Source: Mycobacterium florentinum (GTDB lineage: Bacteria; Actinomycetota; Actinomycetes; Mycobacteriales; Mycobacteriaceae). Taken from it: a stretch of DNA of 64,000 bases. The notes under the pieces were generated by a model that saw only the letters and a list, made by a program, of their open reading frames with translations, was not told the DNA's origin and ran no database searches. The position numbers and the translations under genes were made by a program. The DNA is taken from assembly GCF_010730355.1 (NCBI RefSeq), contig NZ_AP022576.1, positions 186,001-250,000 of the forward strand, written 5' to 3'. Positions 1-7,166 of this stretch are shown one piece after another. The stretch's first letter is position 1. Every line of letters starts with the position of its first letter.

Positions 1-354
1 GATGTCGATCCGCTCGGCCGCGGCGATCCGCGCGATGGTGCTGCGCACCTTCAGTGCGTGCATGACCTCTGGGTAGGGTTCGCCTAGCCGATCGGGAAGC
101 GTCTGATCCCACACCGGCACAAACCTTGCCGTCGTGCCCGGTTGCCCAGCCCCCACCACCGTCACATCGTGGCCACGGGCGACCAGCGCATCAGCAAGAT
201 CGGCGAGCACCGCCTCCACACCGCCGTAAGCCTTGGGCGGAATGTCGAAATACGGGGGCGCGACCTGCACAATCCGTAACCGCTGGGCCTGGCCATCGGC
301 TCGGGAATCCATCGAGGCGCACTGCACCCCCTGAACGAAGTCGATGCTGCGCAT
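1..354 (-). CDS. Glycosyltransferase family 4, N-terminal part (cut by window edge)
   Basis: The reading frame opens at ATG 352-354 and stays open to base 1, giving the first 118 residues of a protein that continues outside the window. After about 25 leader residues comes the start of a GT-B Rossmann fold: a beta strand (RLRIVQVAPPYF), the glycine loop KAYGGVEAV and a second strand HDVTVVGAG. This layout is typical of family 4 retaining glycosyltransferases that move a sugar from a nucleotide-sugar onto glycan or lipid acceptors. A strong ribosome site (AGGAGG) lies nine bases before ATG 354, so I prefer it to the in-frame ATG at 313. The substrate cannot be told from this part. A perfect CIRCE element lies 34-60 bases upstream, so HrcA heat-shock control is inferred. 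Confidence 0.75.
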   Translation of the reverse strand, partial: MRSIDFVQGVQCASMDSRADGQAQRLRIVQVAPPYFDIPPKAYGGVEAVLADLADALVARGHDVTVVGAGQPGTTARFVPVWDQTLPDRLGEPYPEVMHALKVRSTIARIAAAERIDI

Positions 355-387
355 TCGGGTTTTCCTCCTCTTCCACTTTCACCGGCG

Positions 388-414
388 TTAGCACTCTCAT
401 TCGCTGAGTGCTAA
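388..414. promoter_or_regulatory. CIRCE element (HrcA operator)
   Basis: TTAGCACTC, nine bases, then GAGTGCTAA: a perfect 9-9-9 match to the CIRCE consensus, the operator of the heat-shock repressor HrcA. In mycobacteria CIRCE normally controls groES/groEL genes. Here the only intact gene it can serve is the glycosyltransferase on the minus strand. The pattern is seen directly; the regulation is inferred. Confidence 0.9.
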
Positions 415-720
415 TTATGGCGCAGGATGGACCCGTCCGCTACCGCGTCTCGGCACCTCCGGCCCTTGTCCAGCGACGCCGGTCAGCGCAAGTGTGACCA
501 CCCAAGGCGCAACTCGGCGATGCCGCGACAATGGCCGCCCGGGCACGAGGTTTTTCTCTCCCAGCATTCCGTGGATGCGGTGCAAGTCGCTATGGCAGAC
601 GCCGCAGTAGTCAACCCGCACCGCGACATCGTCGGGGTGCAACTCGCGGCGCTCGATTGTTACGAGAGTCAGTGCGTTGCTGGTCTGGTCCTGACTCTGC
701 CAACCGGTCGTGATTCTCAC
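415..720 (-). pseudogene. Zinc-type alcohol dehydrogenase remnant (N-terminal part, decayed)
   Basis: From a possible GTG at 720 the minus strand encodes the first beta strands of a medium-chain zinc alcohol dehydrogenase, including PDDVAVRVDYCGVCHSDLH. That segment holds the catalytic zinc cysteine and the conserved GVCHSD motif. About 60 residues in, at NLVPG, the similarity leaves this frame. A neighbouring frame continues briefly with a PGH-like sequence and then stops. The whole NAD-binding half is absent. It faces the TetR gene across a palindromic intergenic region, so it was probably once the regulated target gene. I see no way to rebuild a functional enzyme. Confidence 0.6.
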
Positions 721-736
721 GCGTGATCCTCTCGAC

Positions 737-792
737 TCAAAACGGAATCTTGATTCAAGATAACATGAATCGGAACATAGATTCCGTTTTGA
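737..792. promoter_or_regulatory. Nested inverted repeats, probable TetR operator
   Basis: TCAAAACGGAATCT (737-750) is repeated as a perfect inverted copy at 779-792, and inside it GATTCA (752-757) pairs with TGAATC (766-771). The array lies between the dehydrogenase remnant and the divergent TetR gene and abuts the start of the latter. TetR regulators commonly bind such palindromes to repress themselves and the divergent gene. Assignment to this regulator is inference. Confidence 0.5.
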
Positions 793-798
793 TAGGGT

Positions 799-1437
799 GT
801 GCTTGTGCCCGCCCAGAAGAACCCGCCGGCAGTCGCTCGCCGCCCGCGCCGTGATGCGCTGCGAAACGACGCGGCTGTCATTGCGGCAGCGCGCAGTGTG
901 TTTGCTGAGCAGGGGCCGCAAGCGAGCATGGAGTCGATCGCCGCCCGCGCTGGGCTCGGGGTGGGGACGATCTACCGGCGGTTCGTGGGAAAAGATGCAT
1001 TACTCGACGCGATCGCGCAACTGTTCGTCGACGAACTCGACGACGCCGCTACAGCAGCACTCAAGGACCCCGATCCCGGCGCGGGATTGCAACGATTTCT
1101 CGAATTTGTCGTCGCCTTCAATGCCGAAAAACTCCGGTATGCCGCCGCACTGGCGGATCGCGTCACCAGTGCGGACGCCACCGCGAGAACCAGCGATAAA
1201 GTACGACAGCTCACTTCGAAGGCCGTTGAGGCAGGTGCGCTCGCACCTCACGTGACTGCCGAGGACATCAAGGCGCTGATCGTCGCAATTCGGGGAGTGG
1301 TGGCGGCCTCCCATGGCGGGGATGAGGTCGCGTGGCGACGCTTCGTGCGCATCCACCTCGTCGGGCTCCGCGCCAACGCACTGACTGACACCGACAACAT
1401 GTCCTCGCCGAGGCCTGACGAGACTTCGTCAAGTTGA
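799..1437 (+). CDS. TetR/AcrR family transcriptional regulator
   Basis: A 212-residue protein, a normal TetR length. Residues about 22-70 form the helix-turn-helix DNA-binding domain, with the characteristic run AARAGLGVGTIYRRFVGKDAL. The rest is the all-helical ligand and dimerisation domain, whose ligand cannot be predicted. The start is GTG 799; a second GTG at 805 is equally possible and changes little. The gene is divergent from a dehydrogenase remnant across a nested inverted repeat, the usual arrangement of a local repressor and its target. With the target decayed, the regulator may now be an orphan. Confidence 0.85.
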   Translation: MLVPAQKNPPAVARRPRRDALRNDAAVIAAARSVFAEQGPQASMESIAARAGLGVGTIYRRFVGKDALLDAIAQLFVDELDDAATAALKDPDPGAGLQRFLEFVVAFNAEKLRYAAALADRVTSADATARTSDKVRQLTSKAVEAGALAPHVTAEDIKALIVAIRGVVAASHGGDEVAWRRFVRIHLVGLRANALTDTDNMSSPRPDETSSS

Positions 1438-1524
1438 TCGGGCCAGCGCCCAGCGCTCGCTTGAAGATCGCTCCACAACTGCGGCAGTACACCGGCAACT
1501 GCCGACGTGAGTCGTGTCGCCGGA

Positions 1525-1544
1525 TGTGTCCGAGGGGGGACTTG
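1525..1544. repeat. Direct repeat of tRNA-Leu 3' end (left att-like site)
   Basis: These 20 bases are identical and in the same orientation to 4196-4215, which hold the last 18 bases of the tRNA-Leu gene plus two bases beyond. Integrases often recombine at tRNA 3' ends, leaving such a repeat at the far boundary of the inserted DNA. No integrase is visible between the copies. Confidence 0.65.
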
Positions 1545-1634
1545 TCCACCTGCGACACGAGTCCTGACCTGGCGAATCGGTACCTGATCGTCGTCCGCTG
1601 CCGGGCTGACGCACTCTAACGTCGAGCGGTCGGG

Positions 1635-2069
1635 TTAGGGGTCGAGTTGAGCGGGGGCGACGCGGCACCCGGCGGCTTGGGCTCCGGTGTGCAGGCGTCG
1701 GTCCCAGACGGCGACGATCAGGCCGGGTTCACCGACAGCCAACGCGCTGGCCAGATGAACAGCGTCGGCTCCGCGCAAGGCATGGGCGCGGGCGAGGCGG
1801 CCGGCGTGCTGTTCAATCGTCGCGTTGAGTTCGACTGGGCGGGTGGCGGCCCAGAAGTCCTCCCAGTCACGCTCGGCGTCGGCGAGCTCGGATTCGGTGA
1901 GGTCGTGATTGCGGGCCGCTGCGGCGAGCGCGGCGCGGACTTCGGGGTAGGCCAGGCGGCTGGACAATGCGGCATCGCAGCCGTCCCATAGCGCGGACGC
2001 CAGCGAACTCCCTGTCTCAGTGGTGAGAAGTTTGACGAAAGCGCTGGCGTCGAAGTAGACGAGCGGCAC
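1635..2069 (-). CDS. vapC: PIN-domain ribonuclease toxin, VapC family
   Basis: A 144-residue PIN domain. The first acidic residue is in LVYFDASAFVKL near the N-terminus, a central E is in AYPEVRAAL, and the C-terminal pair of acidic residues lies in RGADAVHLASAL and VAVWDRRL. These four residues coordinate the metal ions of the RNase site. VapC toxins cleave RNA (often tRNA or rRNA) and are held inactive by the antitoxin encoded just upstream. The GTG start at 2069 is three bases after the antitoxin stop, so the pair is one transcript. It lies inside the segment bounded by the tRNA-derived repeats. Confidence 0.85.
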   Translation of the reverse strand: MPLVYFDASAFVKLLTTETGSSLASALWDGCDAALSSRLAYPEVRAALAAAARNHDLTESELADAERDWEDFWAATRPVELNATIEQHAGRLARAHALRGADAVHLASALAVGEPGLIVAVWDRRLHTGAQAAGCRVAPAQLDP

Positions 2070-2072
2070 CGG

Positions 2073-2333
2073 TCAGCGCCGCTGGTCGCTGACCCGGTCA
2101 GACACCGGCCGTCGCGGTCGGGGTCCGGACCGTCCCGCAGCGACGGGCCGCTGCGCGGTGGCCTTGCCGATCACGCCCTCGGCCGTGAGACGCTCCAAGG
2201 TGCTTGCGCTGTCCAGCGCGGCCAGTCGCGCGACCGGAATCCCGCGGTCGGTGATGACGACCTCACCACCAGCCCGAGCTCGATCGAGCCAATCGCTGAG
2301 GTGCGCGCGCAACTCGGTCACGGATACATCCAC
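2073..2333 (-). CDS. vapB: Antitoxin of the VapBC-type pair (Phd/YefM-like)
   Basis: The N-terminal half (VSVTELRAHLSDWLDRARAG, then EVVITDRGIPVARL) is the standard Phd/YefM fold that dimerises and binds the operator. The C-terminal part is basic and proline-rich and should wrap the toxin. I prefer GTG 2333 (86 residues). A TACAGT -10-like hexamer lies seven bases before it with no ribosome site, which fits a leaderless mRNA, common in mycobacteria. ATG 2372 (99 residues) and ATG 2405 (110) are alternatives in the same frame. TGTACA at 2343-2348 and 2366-2371 could be operator half-sites for autoregulation. Confidence 0.75.
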   Translation of the reverse strand: MDVSVTELRAHLSDWLDRARAGGEVVITDRGIPVARLAALDSASTLERLTAEGVIGKATAQRPVAAGRSGPRPRRPVSDRVSDQRR

Positions 2334-2429
2334 ACCGTGAACTGTACACTCACTGAACCGTGATTTGTACATGTCACTCTTGAGTGCGGCAGACCCAACC
2401 GCCATTCACCGTGGGATTCGACACCACCG

Positions 2430-2469
2430 TGAATCGCCCCGGTGAGTCCGGACAGGCCGGGGCGATTCA
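2430..2469. repeat. 40-bp palindrome resembling abutted IS3/IS6110-type ends
   Basis: TGAATCGCCCCGG (2430-2442) is matched by a perfect inverted copy at 2457-2469, with a second inner palindrome GTCCGGAC between them. Each half read outward-in resembles the terminal inverted repeat of IS6110-like IS3-family elements (TGAACCGCCCCGG, then TGTCCGGA, as I remember it). No transposase lies between the ends. It may be a deletion scar, a MITE-like element, or a hairpin terminator; the sequence alone does not decide. Confidence 0.45.
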
Positions 2470-2562
2470 GATGAAGATTTTGGACTCGTCGTCCTGACGA
2501 CGGGAGAATGCAGATGGCGTTGGCGTGACATCACTTGATTCGAGCGCTAGGAGCAACGGAAG

Positions 2563-3188
2563 TCAGCCGAAGTCCGCCCATCCCAGCATTTCTCGATAAG
2601 GGAGTTCGTTTGGCAACGCGCCCGGCATCGGGCGGGGATCATCTGACCAGCACCCTAGTACGGGGTGCTGTTGGGTCGTGACTCTTGCCAGCGTCTTGTT
2701 GCGAATGATGAAGTGCGAGAACTCTTCCAGATAGCGCAGCGTCTCCATGAAGGTGTCGTCGCGAGTGTGGCGATGTCGGCGACATATGCTTTTGGCTGAA
2801 ATGGATTGGATGACTGCGCTTTCCAGACTCCCAGCCTGTCCAGTTGATCTTGATCGAGCGGCGTGGCAGCGGGGTCGAACTCCTCAAGCCCATTGAGAGT
2901 GATCGCTACCGTTGTGGACGAGCCATAGCTTCGCGACAACTGATGTTGGGTATCGAGGGGAATCGCGTGAATTCGGTTGCGCAACTGTCCGATAACCCAA
3001 GCGTATGAGCCCAACGATTCCAGCTCTGAGCTGTCTATCGGTTCGAACTTCTCGATAACTGAGCGCAGTTCGTCCACCGAGGTGAGGGATCCACGCTGCT
3101 TGTCGGGATCGAGGCTGGTGTCGAACCATGTTCGAGTGACGCGCGCGTACCTGTCCACCAGCTGGGCCTGGGCTCGCCGGGGAGCCAC
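2563..3188 (-). pseudogene. Hypothetical protein gene, apparently frameshifted
   Basis: From GTG 3188 the frame encodes a soluble, mixed-charge protein of no family I recognise, running to about 2750 (...KAYVADIATLA). There the same frame turns into implausible Arg/Ser/Trp-rich sequence. The adjacent frame carries on with a natural-looking segment (METLRYLEEFSHFIIRNKTL) ending at 2563. A single-base change in the run GCGACGACACC near 2750-2762 would join them into one protein of about 208 residues. There are no membrane segments or signal peptide. It lies inside the tRNA-bounded segment, so it is probably imported DNA. Sequencing error is the alternative to true decay. Confidence 0.45.
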
Positions 3189-3316
3189 TGGAGGTGGTGG
3201 CCTGAGATTTCTACCCTTGTCTCAGCTCTTTCACCCGCGTTTGGTGCTGTCGCGGCGGTCTTACGTCGCCATGATGGCGAAGTGCGATCGAGCGATCCGG
3301 GTTCCCGCGGCACGCG

Positions 3317-4141
3317 CTAGCTTTGGCCAGGGGCGATGACCACCGTGCCGTCGCGGCCGGGGGATTCGGCTTCGGTCACGGCATCGCGGATGAGGTTGAG
3401 CGGGTAATTAGCACCTGGGGTGGTCGTGAGGACACCTTCACGGACGAGGGCCACGATCTCGTCGATGAGTTGGGCGACGGCCGAGCGTCCGTTCGAGAAG
3501 AAGCCGCTGTCGTCGAGGCGCGGCAGCCAATAGCCTAGCCAGTACACCTCGAGCCGTCGTCGCCCCGACAGGGTAAAGCGGGGGTCCTCGCCGACCCGGA
3601 CGGGCTGGTCGGTCAATGACCCGTATAGCAGCATCCGGCCGTCGATGCTGAGTGAGCGGAACATTTCGGTTCCGGTCTGCCCCGCCACGGCGTCGACGGC
3701 GTAATTGACACCGTCAGGCCCGACGATGTTGCGGACCTGTTCGTCGATGGGTGCCTCGGTCGAAATGAGCACCGCGTCCGCGCCAAGGGCTTGCAGCTCG
3801 GCGAGGGCTTCCTTTCGGCGGACGATATTGAGCGTTTTGATTCCGTCTCGTTTGGCCAATCTGATGATCATGCGGCCCAGCTCTGAGCCTGCGGCCGATT
3901 GCAAAAGCCACTGTCCAGGTGGCACGGCCAGCACGTGGCGCAACATGAGGATGGCCGTGGCGGGGTTGATGAGGAAAGATGCCACCTGCTCGTCGGGGAT
4001 GTCGTCGGGTACCGGGTAGGCCTTGGCGGCCTGGATGATGGCGTATTCAGCCCAATTGCCGCCCTGGGAGTTCCGGCAGATGACGCGTTGACCGATCGTG
4101 AGATGGTTCACGGCTGGCCCCAGAGCGTCCACGATGCCCAC
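3317..4141 (-). CDS. MDR-family NAD(P)H quinone reductase-like dehydrogenase, N-terminally truncated
   Basis: 274 residues from GTG 4141. The sequence opens in the middle of the GroES-like fold (GIVDALGPAVNHLTIGQRVI) and then has the complete Rossmann half, with a nucleotide-binding loop around QSAAGSELGRMII. It lacks zinc-ligand cysteines, as in quinone-oxidoreductase and enoyl-reductase-like members. Family members are usually about 325-340 residues, so roughly 55 N-terminal residues are missing. Upstream codons (GFED before GIVD) still look homologous, but the frame soon enters a terminator hairpin and the tRNA-Leu gene. The truncation therefore sits at the junction with the tRNA. It is probably non-functional. 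Confidence 0.6.
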   Translation of the reverse strand: MGIVDALGPAVNHLTIGQRVICRNSQGGNWAEYAIIQAAKAYPVPDDIPDEQVASFLINPATAILMLRHVLAVPPGQWLLQSAAGSELGRMIIRLAKRDGIKTLNIVRRKEALAELQALGADAVLISTEAPIDEQVRNIVGPDGVNYAVDAVAGQTGTEMFRSLSIDGRMLLYGSLTDQPVRVGEDPRFTLSGRRRLEVYWLGYWLPRLDDSGFFSNGRSAVAQLIDEIVALVREGVLTTTPGANYPLNLIRDAVTEAESPGRDGTVVIAPGQS

Positions 4142-4171
4142 GTCTTCGAACCCGGCCGGTGCTGGGAAACA

Positions 4172-4186
4172 CCGGGGTGACCCCGG
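4172..4186 (-). terminator. Hairpin just downstream of tRNA-Leu
   Basis: CCGGGG, TGA, CCCCGG forms a 6-bp GC stem with a 3-base loop, 12 bases past the tRNA 3' end. On the minus strand it is followed by a short T-rich run (TGTTT). It is a reasonable terminator for the tRNA transcript. Confidence 0.4.
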
Positions 4187-4195
4187 ACTCAGTCG

Positions 4196-4215
4196 TGTGT
4201 CCGAGGGGGGACTTG
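4196..4215. repeat. Direct repeat at tRNA-Leu 3' end (right att-like site)
   Basis: This is the tRNA-side copy of the 20-bp repeat at 1525-1544. It covers the 3' acceptor strand and most of the T-stem of tRNA-Leu. The 2.67 kb between the copies is the candidate integrated segment. Confidence 0.65.
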
Positions 4216-4283
4216 AACCCCCACGCCCATTAGTAGGGCACTAGCACCTCAAGCTAGCGCGTCTGCCATTCCGCCACTCGGAC
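4198..4283 (-). tRNA. tRNA-Leu (anticodon GAG)
   Basis: The 86-base length is typical of type II (long variable arm) leucine tRNAs. The acceptor strands GTCCGAG and CTCGGAC pair over seven bases with discriminator A. The anticodon stem CTAGC/GCTAG encloses a loop with GAG, reading CUC/CUU. The T-arm GGGGG-TTCAAGT-CCCCC is perfect. CCA is not encoded. Its 3' end is duplicated at 1525-1544. Confidence 0.95.
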
Positions 4284-4369
4284 CAGGCCAACGAGAGTTG
4301 GCAGCTAAGGCTAGCGGATCCGCCCGCGCGGACCCAACTTAGCTGGCCGACAGCGCATCAATTGCACGG

Positions 4370-4537
4370 CTATCTGTGGTGGTGGCGTACCCGACAGGGC
4401 AGACATCCACCTTGATGGCCTTCAATGGCGCGGCCGGCAACCTGGGGGTGCGCAGGCGCGGCGACGGTCACCTCACCGAGCCCCAAAACCGTGGAGCCCA
4501 GAACGGTTACGGCAACCAAGCCGGCCAATCGCTTCAT
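4370..4537 (-). CDS. Small secreted Cys/His-rich peptide, possible copper-responsive
   Basis: A 55-residue peptide from ATG 4537. Residues 1-27 are a signal peptide: MKR, a hydrophobic stretch LAGLVAVTVLGSTVLGLG, then a likely AxA-type cleavage near VAAPAH. The mature part is about 28 residues and ends with a CxxC pair and HHH (GGCLPCRVRHHHR), a plausible soft-metal site. Sixteen bases upstream lies a TACCC-N5-GGGTA palindrome of the kind bound by CsoR/RicR copper sensors. I do not recognise a named family. The metal role is inferred from the residues and the operator together, since neither alone would be enough. The gene is divergent from the M20 peptidase. Confidence 0.5.
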   Translation of the reverse strand: MKRLAGLVAVTVLGSTVLGLGEVTVAAPAHPQVAGRAIEGHQGGCLPCRVRHHHR

Positions 4538-4552
4538 GCGCAGAAAATGCCA

Positions 4553-4567
4553 TACCCCCCTGGGGTA
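4553..4567. promoter_or_regulatory. CsoR/RicR-type operator-like palindrome
   Basis: TACCCCCCTGGGGTA: TACCCC and GGGGTA are a perfect inverted repeat around three bases, that is TACCC-N5-GGGTA. This is the signature of copper-sensing CsoR/RicR repressor sites. It is placed between the small Cys/His peptide gene and the M20 peptidase gene, 16 bases upstream of the peptide's ATG. Confidence 0.5.
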
Positions 4568-4628
4568 AAGTGCGGCGGCGCGCGGCTTGTCGAGCCGGGT
4601 AACCCGGGCAGTGGTAGGAAAGGTGGTT

Positions 4629-5975
4629 GTGACAGTTGAGAACGAAGTTCCCAACCATCCCAGCGACGATGTGGTCGAGGTGGTCAGCAGGCTGATCCGG
4701 TTCGACACCACCAACACCGGCGAACCCGAGACCACGCAGGGCGAGGCCGAATGCGCCCACTGGGTCGCCGAGCAGCTCGCCGAGGTCGGCTACCAGCCCG
4801 AGTATCTCGAATCCGGCGCCCCCGGGCGCGGCAACGTGTTCGTCCGCCTCAAGGGCGCCGACTCCTCACGTGGCGCACTGCTGATCCACGGGCATCTCGA
4901 CGTCGTGCCGGCCGAACCGGCCGACTGGAGCGTGCACCCGTTTTCCGGCGCGGTCGAGGATGGCTACGTCTGGGGTCGTGGCGCGGTCGACATGAAGGAC
5001 ATGGTCGGCATGATGATCGTCGTGGCCCGCCAGTTGAAGCAGGCGGGCATCGTGCCGCCCCGCGATTTGGTGTTCGCGTTTGTGGCCGACGAGGAGCACG
5101 GCGGCAAGTTCGGGTCGCACTGGCTGGTCGACAACCGTCCCGACCTGTTCGCGGGTATCACCGAGGCGATCGGCGAGGTCGGCGGGTTCTCGCTGACCGT
5201 GCCGCGTCGCGACGGCGGAGAACGCCGGCTGTATCTGATCGAGACGGCCGAGAAGGGCATCCAGTGGATGCGGCTGACCGCCCGCGGGCAGGCGGGACAT
5301 GGCTCGATGGCCAACGAGCGCAACGCGGTCACCCTGCTCGCCGAGGCGGTCGCCCGGATCGGCCGGCACCAGTTTCCGCTGGTGATGACCGACACCGTCG
5401 CGCAGTTCCTAGCCGCTATCAGCGACGAGACCGGCCTGGCCTTCGACACCGAGTCCGATGATCTGGACGGCGTGATCGAAAAGCTCGGCCCGATGGCCCG
5501 CATGCTGACGGCGGTTTTGCGCGACACGGCCAACCCGACGATGCTCAAGGCCGGATACAAGGCCAACGTGATCCCCGGGAGCGCCGAGGCGGTGGTGGAT
5601 TGCCGGGTGCTGCCCGGCCGGCAGGCCGCGTTCGAGGCCGAAATCGACGAGCTGCTCGGCCCGGACGTGACCCGGGAGTGGATCAGGGACTTGCCGTCGT
5701 ACGAGACCAGCTTCGACGGCGACCTCGTCGATGCCATGAACGCCGCGGTGCTGGCGGTCGACCCGGACGGCCGCACGGTGCCCTATATGCTCTCCGGTGG
5801 CACCGATGCGAAAGCCTTCGCGCGCTTAGGAATTCGCTGCTTCGGCTTCGCGCCGCTGAAGCTGCCGCCGGAATTGGATTTCGCTGCACTGTTCCACGGC
5901 GTCGACGAGCGGGTGCCCGTCGATGCGTTGCGGTTCGGCACCGACGTGATGGCCCACTTCTTGACCCATTGTTAG
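4629..5975 (+). CDS. M20/M25/M40 family metallo-hydrolase (peptidase)
   Basis: A 448-residue di-zinc peptidase of the ArgE/DapE/CPG2 superfamily that cleaves small peptides or acyl-amino acids in the cytoplasm. The metal-site motifs are clear: [12 protein letters not shown] (His and Asp), [10 protein letters not shown] (bridging Asp), ADEEHGG (catalytic Glu pair) and a C-terminal [10 protein letters not shown] histidine. The lid domain begins around residue 200 ([12 protein letters not shown]). I chose GTG 4629 because GGAAAGGTGG lies immediately upstream; the frame extends further 5' but without a good ribosome site. It corresponds in position to Rv2141c and is followed by the PEBP gene after 28 bases. 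Confidence 0.88.
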   Translation: MTVENEVPNHPSDDVVEVVSRLIRFDTTNTGEPETTQGEAECAHWVAEQLAEVGYQPEYLESGAPGRGNVFVRLKGADSSRGALLIHGHLDVVPAEPADWSVHPFSGAVEDGYVWGRGAVDMKDMVGMMIVVARQLKQAGIVPPRDLVFAFVADEEHGGKFGSHWLVDNRPDLFAGITEAIGEVGGFSLTVPRRDGGERRLYLIETAEKGIQWMRLTARGQAGHGSMANERNAVTLLAEAVARIGRHQFPLVMTDTVAQFLAAISDETGLAFDTESDDLDGVIEKLGPMARMLTAVLRDTANPTMLKAGYKANVIPGSAEAVVDCRVLPGRQAAFEAEIDELLGPDVTREWIRDLPSYETSFDGDLVDAMNAAVLAVDPDGRTVPYMLSGGTDAKAFARLGIRCFGFAPLKLPPELDFAALFHGVDERVPVDALRFGTDVMAHFLTHC

Positions 5976-6003
5976 AAAACTCACCGAAACGAGAGGATCG
6001 ACC

Positions 6004-6534
6004 ATGAGCTCGCCGCCCGACCCGTATGACGCCCTGCCCAAGCTGCCGTCGTTCAACCTGACCTCGACCTCGATCACCGACGGTCAACCGCTGGCCAAGC
6101 CGCAAGTCAGCGGCATCCTGGGCGCCGGGGGAGAAGACGTCAGCCCGCAGCTGAGCTGGTCGGGATTCCCCGCGCAGACACGCAGTTTCGCGGTCACCGT
6201 CTATGACCCCGACGCCCCGACGGCCTCCGGGTTCTGGCACTGGGCCGTCGCCAACCTGCCCGTCGACGTCACCGAGCTGCCCGCGGACGCGGGAGACGGT
6301 CGTGAGTTGCCCGGCGGCGCGCAGCAGCTGGTCAACGACGCCGGCATGCGCCGCTTCATCGGTGCCGCGCCGCCGCCCGGACACGGCCCGCACCGCTACT
6401 ACGTCGCCGTGCACGCGGTCGACGTCGACAAGCTGGACCTCACCGAAGACGCCAGCCCGGCATTTCTCGGCTTCAACCTGTTCCAGCACGCGATAGCGCG
6501 GGCCTACATCGTTGGCACCTACGAACAGAACTAG
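6004..6534 (+). CDS. YbhB/YbcL-family PEBP-like protein
   Basis: 176 residues with the phosphatidylethanolamine-binding protein fold of bacterial YbhB/YbcL proteins. Diagnostic pieces are the anion-site strand [21 protein letters not shown] (DPDAP then WHW) and the later [13 protein letters not shown] segment (PHRY). No signal peptide is present, so it should be cytoplasmic. Proposed roles in this family are ligand binding or kinase modulation; the ligand is unknown. The gene stop at 6534 is directly followed by the GTG of the hydrolase, implying one transcript. It matches Rv2140c in context. Confidence 0.9.
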   Translation: MSSPPDPYDALPKLPSFNLTSTSITDGQPLAKPQVSGILGAGGEDVSPQLSWSGFPAQTRSFAVTVYDPDAPTASGFWHWAVANLPVDVTELPADAGDGRELPGGAQQLVNDAGMRRFIGAAPPPGHGPHRYYVAVHAVDVDKLDLTEDASPAFLGFNLFQHAIARAYIVGTYEQN

Positions 6535-7119
6535 GTGAGCGCTCGCGCGTGCGTGCTCGTGCTACCGGGCGGCCGCGTGCGCAGCGCCGAGGCGTCGCGG
6601 TGGTGGCAGGCGGCCAACGTCCGGATGATGTTGGTCGCTGCCGCCTTGCGGTGGCGGCTGGGCCGCGGCGTCGAGGTGCGCCGTGTCCAGTACCGGCTGC
6701 GCGGGTGGAACAGTCCGCGCTACGACCCGGTGGTCGACGCCAGCGCGGTGCTTGACGCTGTCCGTGCCCGGTTCGAGCCGAAAAATATTGTGCTGGTTGG
6801 CCATTCAATGGGCGGTCGAGTCGCCACCCGGCTGGCCGCCGGTGGACGGGTCGGCGCGGTGGTCGCGCTGGCGCCGTACTGGCCCCGCGACGACGGTGAC
6901 CTGATCGAGGCGCCGACCCGGCTGCTGGTCGTGCACGGCACCGCCGACACCCGGACCGACCCGGGCGCCTCGCGCGTCCAGACGCTGCGGGCCCGTGAGC
7001 GCGGGCTGGACGCGCAGTGGGTGGGCATCGAGGGTGCCGGCCATTCCATGGTGCGGCCCTATTTCGAATGGCACCGCCGCGCTACGGATTTCGTCGCCGA
7101 GTACCTGTCGGGCGTCTAG
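6535..7119 (+). CDS. Alpha/beta hydrolase
   Basis: 194 residues, a compact alpha/beta-hydrolase. The nucleophile elbow is VLVGHSMGGR (Ser in GHSMG). The acid is probably in VVHGTADTRTDP and the catalytic His in GAGHSM. There is no signal peptide and no recognisable cap domain. The substrate cannot be told, and a small-ester or dienelactone-type activity is only a guess. It begins at GTG 6535 with no gap after the PEBP gene, so the two are translationally coupled. Confidence 0.85.
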   Translation: MSARACVLVLPGGRVRSAEASRWWQAANVRMMLVAAALRWRLGRGVEVRRVQYRLRGWNSPRYDPVVDASAVLDAVRARFEPKNIVLVGHSMGGRVATRLAAGGRVGAVVALAPYWPRDDGDLIEAPTRLLVVHGTADTRTDPGASRVQTLRARERGLDAQWVGIEGAGHSMVRPYFEWHRRATDFVAEYLSGV

Positions 7120-7166
7120 TTTCGCGCCCGGGCATTCTTGTCGGTGGGCCGAGTTAAAATTCGAAC

